Shown: piece after piece, positions 51,546 to 58,619 of the stretch
Position numbering within the stretch: the stretch's first letter is position 1
Layout of the letters: every line of letters begins with the position of its first letter
Assembly (NCBI RefSeq): GCF_024296665.1
Contig: NZ_CP100762.1
Location: 1,612,001 to 1,676,000 of the forward strand
Length of the DNA stretch: 64,000 nt
From: Salinilacihabitans rarus
GTDB taxonomy: Archaea > Halobacteriota > Halobacteria > Halobacteriales > Natrialbaceae
Direction: 5' to 3'
Position numbers and translations under genes: made by a program
The notes under the pieces: model-generated
What the model was told of the DNA's origin: nothing
What the model saw: only the letters and a program-made list of their open reading frames with translations
The model's database searches: none

Positions 51546-52265
51546 ATGCCTCAAGGAAGCTACGTCACGAGCGATACTCTCGGCAAGGTAGACGACGAAG
51601 TCCGAAGCGACGAAACGGTTCAGTACATCGCTAAAGGAAACAGTCTCGACGCGAAGTACCAAGGCTCTACGACCAGCTACAACAACACGAAAGGCTGGCC
51701 CCGGATGGTGGCGACCGACCAGCGGGTCTTCTACAAGGTTCCCAAGGTCTTCAACACGAAGGTCGAATCAGTCGAGTACAGCAACCTAAGCGCGGCTGAC
51801 CTTGGGTCAAGTGGCCTGAGTGGTACGGAAATCAAACTCCGAACCGTTCGAGGCAAGACGTACACGTTCAAAGCAGACGAGCCGGGGGACGTCGAACTCG
51901 AAGAGATGGTTGAGTTCATCCGAGAACAGATTAGCAGTCAGACGGAACCCGAGACGCAGTCTGCTTCGTCTGATACTGCCTCACTCTCGTCTACCACCAC
52001 TTCCCAATCGACAACGTCGCCTTCCGACAGAGCTGACCTACACAAGACCGAGTCCTGTGTCGAGTGTGGAGAAAGCGTTTCAGAAGGCGTCGAGCGGTGT
52101 CCGAACTGTGGATACAACCCCGACGCCCATAACAAGTGGCGAGCGATTCACTCGGTGCTTGCTGGCGTCTCCTTTATCACTATCATCGGAATCCCGCTTG
52201 CGGTGTGGTTCTACTTCAAGGCGAAAGGTCACCGCAAGAAGGTGAAAGCAGGCGTCACCGGGTAG
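51546..52265 (+). CDS. PH-like domain protein with zinc ribbon and membrane segment
   Basis: A 239-residue protein in four parts. A bacterial PH-like domain (about 1-130) contains ATDQRVFYKVPKVFNTKVES and GTEIKLRTVRGKTYTFKADE. A Ser/Thr-rich linker (about 132-165) and a zinc ribbon (CVECGESVSEGVERCPNCGY) follow. A hydrophobic helix (about 205-225) precedes a Lys-rich tail. This looks like a membrane-associated sensor or anchor. The function is unknown. Confidence 0.75.
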   Translation: MPQGSYVTSDTLGKVDDEVRSDETVQYIAKGNSLDAKYQGSTTSYNNTKGWPRMVATDQRVFYKVPKVFNTKVESVEYSNLSAADLGSSGLSGTEIKLRTVRGKTYTFKADEPGDVELEEMVEFIREQISSQTEPETQSASSDTASLSSTTTSQSTTSPSDRADLHKTESCVECGESVSEGVERCPNCGYNPDAHNKWRAIHSVLAGVSFITIIGIPLAVWFYFKAKGHRKKVKAGVTG

Positions 52266-52327
52266 GATGAATCGTCTCGCTACCGTGTCAGACGAACTCT
52301 TTTCAGCTACCCCTTCGGCGTAGGAGT

Positions 52328-52909
52328 ATGACTGAACAACCCGAATCAGGGGAACTTCTCGTCGGCTCGTACCTTCGACTCGTAGAGGGTTGCGAGTTGG
52401 TGATGTACAACCAGCGCTCGCAAGAACAAGGGAACCAACTCGAAATCGACGTGATAGGAGTAGACAGCACCGAACAGGGCGAACGGGTCGTTTACACCTG
52501 CGAGGTCGTGACCCACATCGACGGCCTTCACTACTCGGGAACACCCGACAACGACCGATGGGTAGAGTACGGGAACGAAGACTACCAGCACACCCTCGAA
52601 CGTCTATGGCGGAAATTCAATTCGGACAAGGAGTACGTCACCGACCTCTTCGACGCTGATGACTATTCCTTCGTCTTCCAATTCTGGTCGCCCGTCGTGC
52701 GTGGGAACCGTGACGAGAAGTATCTACTGACGGGCCTCTACGACATGGCCGACGAGTTTGAAGAGGAAACCGGTACGGAACTCGAACTCGTAATCAACGA
52801 ACAGTACACCGAGCGCATAGAAGCACTGCGCGAGAAAGCGGGACAGACCGAGAAGGACTACGGCGAACTTGGCTTTCGTATTCTCCAAATCCTCGAACAT
52901 CTGCGGTGA
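52328..52909 (+). CDS. Possible PD-(D/E)xK nuclease-like protein
   Basis: A 193-residue soluble protein. GELLVGSYLRLVEGCELVMY, NQLEIDVIGVDSTEQGE and VVYTCEVVTHIDG follow the alpha-beta-beta order of restriction-endonuclease-like folds: E20, then D41, then E59 in the EVVT strand. The usual lysine two residues after the Glu is a valine here, so catalysis is doubtful unless the lysine has migrated. The helical C-terminus is unassigned. It is the last gene of the element before attR. Confidence 0.6.
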   Translation: MTEQPESGELLVGSYLRLVEGCELVMYNQRSQEQGNQLEIDVIGVDSTEQGERVVYTCEVVTHIDGLHYSGTPDNDRWVEYGNEDYQHTLERLWRKFNSDKEYVTDLFDADDYSFVFQFWSPVVRGNRDEKYLLTGLYDMADEFEEETGTELELVINEQYTERIEALREKAGQTEKDYGELGFRILQILEHLR

Positions 52910-53114
52910 GCGAGCGCAGTTAGCCTCGGGGCAGACTACGACCATTGAAATCCTAATCCCTCGAATACGTCACGCACAGCAGTCAAATCTATACAATTCA
53001 TTCCGAAAGAGGGGAAGACTGAAAGGGCCAAAGCCCCTACGTATGTATGAAAGCCCACGAGGGCGCGGCGACAAACATCGTCGATGTGCATAACAACGGT
53101 CGGAAGACTGGTGC

Positions 53115-53124
53115 TTTATATAAA
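53115..53124 (+). promoter_or_regulatory. Element-borne TATA box for the DUF6293 gene
   Basis: TTTATATAAA (53115-53124) is centred about 26 bases before the ATG at 53146, as expected for a leaderless transcript. It is element DNA and a better TATA match than the original host element (TTTAGG). Integration therefore replaces the promoter of the host regulator. Confidence 0.6.
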
Positions 53125-53143
53125 CGCCAGCCCGTTGTCCCCC

Positions 53144-53201
53144 GTATGCAGACCCACATCGTCCCGGTCGGCTTCGACTACGACCGGCTGATCGCGCCGC
53201 T
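53144..53201. repeat. attR direct repeat (5' end of DUF6293 gene)
   Basis: This is the right copy of the 58-base repeat, identical to 32230-32287 except for one base (53190 G, 32276 C). On its left is element DNA with the new TATA box; on its right the host gene continues. Because the repeat contains the start codon, recombination rebuilds an intact reading frame. Confidence 0.95.
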
Positions 53202-54066
53202 GGTGCGCGATCAGTTCGACGTCGACCGCGTCGTCCTGCTGGAGGGGGCGGTCGGCAGCGAGGCCAACGTCGAGTACTCCCGGCACCTCTCGCGCAAACT
53301 CGAGACGGACTTCGAGAACCTGCTCGGCGCTCGTACCGAACGGTTCGTCCTCGAGGACGTCTACGACTACGACGAGGCGTTCGAGCAGGCCTACGACCTG
53401 ATCAACGCCGAACTCGACGAGGGCAACGAGGTCTGGGTCAACGTCGCCGCGATGCCCCGTACCGTCAGCTTCGCGTTCGCCACCGCCGCCCACTCGCTGA
53501 TGGTCGAGCGACAGGAGGACCGCGAGGGGATCCACACCTACTACACGGCCCCCGAGAAGTACCTCGAGACGGAACTCGCCGAGGAACTGCGCGAGGGAAT
53601 CGACCTGCTCGAGGACCTCCACGGCGCCGCGGCCGACGGCGGTTCGGTCGCCGAGGGCGTCGATCCCGCCCGGATCGAGCGGCGCCTGGAGAGCGCCCGC
53701 GACCTGCTCGCGGAGTTCGACGAGCGCGGGACGACCATCGGCGCCAAGGAGATAGACGGCGCCCACGTCGTCGAACTCCCGGTGGCGTCGTTCTCGAACG
53801 TCAAGCCGTTCGAGGAGCTCATCCTCTACAAACTCGGGGAGGACGGCGAGTTCGAGTCGGTCTCCGAACTCGCGGAGGCGCTCGCCCGCGAACTCAACGA
53901 GGAGTACACCGACAGCTTCCGCTCGAAGGTGATCTACAACGTCGACCGCCTCGGCCCCGGCGGGAAAGGCTACATCGAACGCGAGGAACACGGCAAGTCC
54001 TACCGGACGCGGCTCTCGCGGATCGGCGAACTGTGGGTGCGGGCCCACTCGGACGACCCGGAGTGA
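53146..54066 (+). CDS. HFX_2341/DUF6293 family regulator (CARF-like Rossmann plus wHTH)
   Basis: A 306-residue protein. Residues about 1-150 form a CARF-like Rossmann domain (MQTHIVPVGFDYDRLIAPLV, VNVAAMPRTVSFAFATAAHS). A linker (about 175-215) follows, and the C-terminal winged helix covers about 220-300 (FEELILYKLGEDGEFESVSE, YTDSFRSKVIYNVDRLGPGG). The family is annotated as transcriptional regulators in haloarchaea. The ligand is unknown, perhaps a nucleotide. The gene is intact but its promoter and first codons are supplied by the element. Confidence 0.85.
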   Translation: MQTHIVPVGFDYDRLIAPLVRDQFDVDRVVLLEGAVGSEANVEYSRHLSRKLETDFENLLGARTERFVLEDVYDYDEAFEQAYDLINAELDEGNEVWVNVAAMPRTVSFAFATAAHSLMVERQEDREGIHTYYTAPEKYLETELAEELREGIDLLEDLHGAAADGGSVAEGVDPARIERRLESARDLLAEFDERGTTIGAKEIDGAHVVELPVASFSNVKPFEELILYKLGEDGEFESVSELAEALARELNEEYTDSFRSKVIYNVDRLGPGGKGYIEREEHGKSYRTRLSRIGELWVRAHSDDPE

Positions 54067-54096
54067 CCGCGGACGGGGTGTCGATCGGGACCGCGT

Positions 54097-54906
54097 CTAG
54101 CCGGGCGGCCCCGCGTCGTCGGGCGGACCGGCGTCGTCGGGCGGACCGGCGTCGTCGGGCGGCCCGGCGTCGTCAGGGGGTCCCGCGTCGTCGGGCGGCC
54201 CCGCGTCGTCGGGCGGACCGGCGTTATCCGGCGGCCCTGCATCGTCCGGCGGCCCCGCGTCGTCGGGCGGCCCCGAATCGTCCGATTCACCGTCCCCCTC
54301 GTCGCCGCCGGTGACGTCGCCCACTACGTTCTCGGCGTCCGACGCCGCCTCGTCGACTACGTCGAACGGTACGCTCGCGTCGTCGTCCGACTCGTCGCTC
54401 TCGCCCTCCCGATCGGTCGAGGTCTCGGTCTCCGTCGACGTCCACTCGCTCTCCACCGAGGCCACCTCTCGTTCGGCGGTCCCGTCGTCCGCCGTCGCTC
54501 GACGCTCCTCCCGACCCGCGCCGTCGCTTCGCTCACCGTCTCCCGCGTCCGCCTCGTCCTCGCCGGCCGGTGACTCGCCGTCGAGAGCGCCGTCGTTCTC
54601 CGCGTCGTCGGCGCTCGGTTCGCCGGACTCGCCGCTGGTCAGGTCGACCGCGGGCACCGACTCGGTCGCGTCGCCGTCGCTTCGCTGGCGCTCGCCCGTC
54701 GCGTCGCCGTCGGTTGCGTCTTCGGCCGCCGCGTCCACCGCGTCACCCGGCGCCGCGGTCGACTCCGCGGACGGCTCCGGCGCCAGCCCCGGCGCGACGA
54801 ACGCCACGGTCGCGCCGAAGACGAGCAACACGAGACAGAGGGTAACGACGAGCGCGGCGCCCGACGGTTCCGAAGCGCTGGCCATCGGCTCTCGGTCGGC
54901 CACCAC
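54097..54906 (-). CDS. Membrane-anchored acidic protein with C-terminal hexapeptide repeats
   Basis: A 269-residue protein. An N-terminal hydrophobic helix (about residues 18-42, ALVVTLCLVLLVFGATVAFV) is followed by a very acidic, Ser/Thr/Gly-rich region and nine tandem GPPDDA units (one reads GPPDNA), ending GPPG. It is probably exposed at the cell surface, held by the N-terminal anchor. The start could also be an ATG seven codons downstream. No enzyme domain is visible. It lies convergent to the DUF6293 gene. Confidence 0.7.
   Translation of the reverse strand: MVADREPMASASEPSGAALVVTLCLVLLVFGATVAFVAPGLAPEPSAESTAAPGDAVDAAAEDATDGDATGERQRSDGDATESVPAVDLTSGESGEPSADDAENDGALDGESPAGEDEADAGDGERSDGAGREERRATADDGTAEREVASVESEWTSTETETSTDREGESDESDDDASVPFDVVDEAASDAENVVGDVTGGDEGDGESDDSGPPDDAGPPDDAGPPDNAGPPDDAGPPDDAGPPDDAGPPDDAGPPDDAGPPDDAGPPG
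54112..54273. repeat. Nine 18-bp tandem repeats encoding GPPDDA
   Basis: Nine units of 18 bases encode Gly-Pro-Pro-Asp-Asp-Ala on the minus strand, with small variations (the unit at 54220-54237 region encodes Asn instead of Asp). The unit length keeps the frame, so copy-number change would lengthen or shorten the repetitive tail without disrupting it. Confidence 0.85.
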
Positions 54907-54972
54907 CTCGGCCAGCGGCTTTGTTACGCGTGACCGACGGGGAGTAGGGGATCGGTACGCGCCCGTCGCCGC

Positions 54973-57555
54973 TCAGGCTGCCCGTGCCAGCAGCCGTTCG
55001 CGGACCACCAGCAGCGACGGCAGGACCGTCGTACAGGCGACGAACGCGAGGACGATGCTCAGGCCCGTCACGAGGCCGAACCGCTGCAGCGACGGGGCGA
55101 GCGCCAGCGCGAGGACGCCGAAGCCGGCCGCGGTGGTCGCCGCGCTGCCCAGCAACGCCCCGCCGGTCCCCGTCATCGTCGCGGTGAGCGCCGCGTCGAG
55201 CGTCTCCCGTCGCTCCTTCTCGGCCACGAACCGCTCGCCGACGTGGATGCTGTAGTCGACCCCGAGGCCGATCGCGAGGCTCGTGATCACCGCGGTCTCG
55301 CTGTTGAACGGGAGGTCGAGCGCGGCCATCGCCCCGAGCAGCCACGAAAGCGCCGCGACCACGGGCGCGAGCGTGACGGCCCCGAGCGTGAGCGACCGGT
55401 GGCGCACCCAGTACAGCGCGGTCAGGAACAGGAAGATGACGACGAGGGTCGCGGCGAACGCCTGCACGAGCGTCTCGAGGAGGGCGTCCTGCACCACGGC
55501 CGTCGTCACCGGCCCGCCCGTCGCGATCGCGGTCGCCGGGGCCCCGGCCTCGATATCGTCGGCGACGGCGCGCACGTCGGTGGCGACGTCCTGTGCCGAC
55601 GCGTCGCCGCGAACCGAGACGAGCAGGCGGGCGGACTCGTACTCGCCGTCCTCGGTCCGGTAGAGCACCGTCGACGCCGCCTCCTCGTCGGCCGCGAAGA
55701 GGACGTCGTACAGCCCCGCGAGGTCCTCGTCGGGGAGGCCGTCGCCGTCCGCATCCCGCTCGTCGAGCGCGGCGGCGACGGTCTCGTTCTCGCTCGCGAG
55801 CGCCGCGAGGGTCGCGGTCGGCCCCTCGATCGCCGCGGTTCCGTCCGCGCGCACGTCGACGGTGCCGCCCTCGTCCACCGCGCCCGTCGCGCGGTCGATC
55901 GCCGCGAGGGTCGCGGGGTCGGTCACGTCGCCGCGTATCAACACCTGTGCCCGCGAGTTCGGCCCGCGGTCCTGGAAGTTCTCGCCGAGGTAGGTCGCGT
56001 CGTCGGCCACGGTGTACGTCCCGGTCGCCAGCGGCCCCGGCAGCGACTTCGCCCAGTCGGGGGCGTCCTCGGGCAGGAAGTCGGCCTCGTTGAACTCGGT
56101 GTCGATGCCGGTCGCGCCGTAGGCGCCGGCCGTCGCGAGCAGGAACGCCACCAGCACCACCGCCAGCGGCGCCCGCCGGGCGAGCGCCACGCCGCCCGAG
56201 AGCGCGCGGGTGACGGCCCCGCCGCCGACGCCGAACGGCGATTTCGCCCGGTCGCGGCCGAACCGCCGTTCGAGCAGGTCGTCGACCTCGACCTTCAGCG
56301 CCGGCACGAACGCGGCGAACGCGACGAACGTCGCGAGGATGCCGCCGGCGCTGAGGACCGCGAAGTCGCGGATCGCCGGCAGCGGGCTGACGACGTTCGA
56401 GAGGAAGCCGACGCCGGTCGAGAACGTCGCCGCGGCGAGCGCGAGGGTCACGCCGGCGAGGCCGAGAGCCATGGCCGCCGCCGACGCCCGCGGACCGCCG
56501 TCGGCCGTCGCCGAACGGGCCGACGGCGACCGCGGCGTTTCGAGGGTCCCCGCGCGGGCCTCGCGGTAGCGCATCACGACGTGCAGCGCGTAGTCGATCG
56601 AGAGGCCGATCAGCAGGAACGGGACGGCGATCAGCAGTTGGCTGCTCGGGATTTCGAGCCAGCCCTGAATCCCGGCGAGCCAGGCCATCACGACGGTGAT
56701 GCCGACGAAGCCGAGCAGGACGTCGACGGCGTCGCGGTAGGTCACCCCGAGGACGACGCCGACGAGCAGGAGGGCGACCGGCGTGATGATCGCGAAGCTG
56801 TCGCCGACGGCGCTGGCCGCGGCCGCGTCGGTGATCCCCTGACCGAAGACGAAGCCGTCGTCGAACCGCTCCTCGAACAGGCTCCGGAGGACGATCTGGG
56901 CCTCGTAGGCCGCCTCGGGGTCCTCGTCGGGGCCGCTATCGTCCTCCTGGAAGACGAACGTGATCCGCGCGTCGGCGTCGGTCTCGCCCTGCTCGTAGTC
57001 GCTCGGGAGGAACGCCGTCGGACTCTCCCCGCCGCGGTCGGCCTCGGGGTCGAGCACGTCCGCGAGCAGGGCCTCGACCTCCTCGTCCGACCGCGATTCG
57101 AGGGCCTCGATCCCCTCGTCGAGCGTCGGCTCGCTCGTATCCGGCGGCCCCTGTGCGGCCGCGGCGCGGTCCTCGAAGACTGCGGCGGTCGCGACGACGT
57201 TCTCGAGGCCGACGAACCCCTCGTCGGTCAGCGTGGCGTTTACCGTCTCGTTCGCGCGGGCCTCGCGCTGGAGGCGGAGGCTCTCGAGCAGCGAGTCCCG
57301 GCTCAGGACGTCGCCGCCCTCCTCGCGGACGACCACCTGCGCGACGACGCGGTCGTCGGTGTCGTAGGTCGCCTCGATCTCTTCGAGCGCGTCGGTCTCG
57401 GGGGAGTCGGTCTCGAACTGCCCGATCCCGCCGTCCTCGGGGTCGTTCACGACCGCCCCCGCGGCGACCACCAGCGTGAGGACGAGCAGGCAGGCGACGA
57501 CCAGCCTGCTCCGGGTAGCGACGAACTCGGCGTACCGGTCGGCGAGCGAACTCAT
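54973..57555 (-). CDS. RND/MMPL superfamily exporter
   Basis: An 860-residue protein made of two related halves. Each half has one membrane helix, a large extracellular domain and about five further helices. RND/MMPL marks are LSIDYALHVVMRYREARAG in the first half and LGVDYSIHVGERFVAEKERR in the second, both in the helix-4 region. These proteins export lipids or hydrophobic compounds driven by ion gradients. The ATG at 57555 precedes the first helix (LVVACLLVLTLVVAAGAVV). The substrate is unknown. Confidence 0.92.
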   Translation of the reverse strand: MSSLADRYAEFVATRSRLVVACLLVLTLVVAAGAVVNDPEDGGIGQFETDSPETDALEEIEATYDTDDRVVAQVVVREEGGDVLSRDSLLESLRLQREARANETVNATLTDEGFVGLENVVATAAVFEDRAAAAQGPPDTSEPTLDEGIEALESRSDEEVEALLADVLDPEADRGGESPTAFLPSDYEQGETDADARITFVFQEDDSGPDEDPEAAYEAQIVLRSLFEERFDDGFVFGQGITDAAAASAVGDSFAIITPVALLLVGVVLGVTYRDAVDVLLGFVGITVVMAWLAGIQGWLEIPSSQLLIAVPFLLIGLSIDYALHVVMRYREARAGTLETPRSPSARSATADGGPRASAAAMALGLAGVTLALAAATFSTGVGFLSNVVSPLPAIRDFAVLSAGGILATFVAFAAFVPALKVEVDDLLERRFGRDRAKSPFGVGGGAVTRALSGGVALARRAPLAVVLVAFLLATAGAYGATGIDTEFNEADFLPEDAPDWAKSLPGPLATGTYTVADDATYLGENFQDRGPNSRAQVLIRGDVTDPATLAAIDRATGAVDEGGTVDVRADGTAAIEGPTATLAALASENETVAAALDERDADGDGLPDEDLAGLYDVLFAADEEAASTVLYRTEDGEYESARLLVSVRGDASAQDVATDVRAVADDIEAGAPATAIATGGPVTTAVVQDALLETLVQAFAATLVVIFLFLTALYWVRHRSLTLGAVTLAPVVAALSWLLGAMAALDLPFNSETAVITSLAIGLGVDYSIHVGERFVAEKERRETLDAALTATMTGTGGALLGSAATTAAGFGVLALALAPSLQRFGLVTGLSIVLAFVACTTVLPSLLVVRERLLARAA

Positions 57556-57665
57556 CGGTCGGGACCACCTCGGACGGGCGCGTCGGCGTGCATCGTCGTC
57601 CCGTGGAACCCGAGCGTTCATATGCGTTCGGATGGAAATCGGTGTCGTATAATCCGAAACCGATT

Positions 57666-58334
57666 ATGAACACGGAGATCGACCGCGACCGCGGCGTGCT
57701 CAGCCCCGCCGACCGCGAGTTCCTGCTCGGCGAGCGGGAACTCGGCCACGAGCAGTCGCGGCGCAACGCCGAGGCGCGCGTTCGTCGGCGCGTCGAGAAC
57801 GCCATCCTCGACTTCGACCTGCTGTTGCACACGCTCCCGGAGAAGGACCGGCGGCAGGTGTTCGAGGGGGTTCCGGCCGACCAGGACCTGCTCGACGGGC
57901 TCAGGGCCGCGATCGCGTTCGCCTACGTCGGCACCAGAGAACGGGGGGTGGACTTCGAGCGGGTGCTCGTCCCCGCGGTCCGGAGCGCCGAGGAGGCCGT
58001 CGCGGCCAAGGAAGCGGGGACGAACGTGGCCGTCGACGTCACGTTCGAGGTCGAGACGACGGTCCGGGCGACGCTCGACGGGATCGCGGCCCGACTCGAC
58101 GCCGGCGAGCCGGTGACCCCCCGCGAACTGTTCTCGCTCGTGATGCAAGGCGAGTACGACCCGGCCCGCCACGACCGCATCGCGCTCGTCCGCGCCGACG
58201 ACGACGGCGTCGACGACGAGTTCCTCGATCGGCTGGCGTCGTACCTCGGCGGCGACGTCCGGCGACTGACCCGCTCGCGGGCGGTGATCGACCTGCGGGA
58301 CGACGGCGACGGCGGCGACGGATGTGCGCCCTGA
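57666..58334 (+). CDS. Conserved haloarchaeal protein of unknown function
   Basis: A 222-residue soluble protein, mostly helical. It begins MNTEIDRDRGVLSPADREFL and includes RNAEARVRRRVENAILDFDL and TPRELFSLVMQGEYDPARHD. I recognise no domain. The ATG at 57666 is preferred because the upstream in-frame stretch looks non-coding, and AT-rich TATA-like DNA (57640-57665) precedes it. It is divergent from the RND exporter. Haloarchaea carry related proteins, which supports a real gene. Confidence 0.7.
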   Translation: MNTEIDRDRGVLSPADREFLLGERELGHEQSRRNAEARVRRRVENAILDFDLLLHTLPEKDRRQVFEGVPADQDLLDGLRAAIAFAYVGTRERGVDFERVLVPAVRSAEEAVAAKEAGTNVAVDVTFEVETTVRATLDGIAARLDAGEPVTPRELFSLVMQGEYDPARHDRIALVRADDDGVDDEFLDRLASYLGGDVRRLTRSRAVIDLRDDGDGGDGCAP

Positions 58335-58619
58335 CCGGCACGAGCCACGCGAGGATCGGGTCAGACGCGAAACACCTAACAGGGATGGGCGGTGAAAGGG
58401 TAGGTATGGCCGAGTCCGTCACCGGCGCGTTCGACCGCCTCGACGGGCCCCGCGGCGACGTTTTCGTAGGGGCCTCCTAGCCCCGCATCCCAACCCCGTA
58501 TCGACGGATGTATTGTAGCCGACCGGCATTCACCGAGCAACGACCAGTATACAGATGTACGACCGACGTCCGCGACCCACGACGACGCAGCGCCGACGCC
58601 CGATCCGGGCGGTGAGAGC

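Larger units (their letters stand above)
32230..53201. mobile_element. Integrated genetic element (~20.9 kb) with tyrosine integrase and type I RM system
   Basis: The element is bounded by a 58-base direct repeat at 32230-32287 and 53144-53201 that is the 5' end of a host gene. The predicted circular form is 20,914 bp. Inside, GC is clearly lower than in both flanks, and many genes lack haloarchaeal chromosome-like codon bias. A tyrosine integrase lies 36 bases inside the left repeat. The cargo is a type I RM operon with two TBP homologues, regulators (HTH, SWIM, PhiH1-like), membrane proteins and a gene-poor repeat region. No virion, conjugation, transposase or recognisable Rep/Orc gene was seen, so plasmid versus provirus origin is open. 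Confidence 0.92.

Noticed and set aside
53018-53040. A GGGC/GCCC hairpin as a terminator at the element's right end
   Set aside because: The stem is four base pairs and is not followed by a T-run on either strand.
32230-53201. The element as a tailed provirus or insertion-sequence composite
   Set aside because: No terminase, portal, capsid, tail or transposase genes, and no terminal inverted repeats. The boundaries are integrase-type att repeats.
58406-58480. A 24-codon frame (MAESVTGAFDRLDG...) upstream of valS as a leader peptide
   Set aside because: Only a few valine codons and no clear attenuator hairpin. It could be a remnant, but evidence for regulation is too weak.
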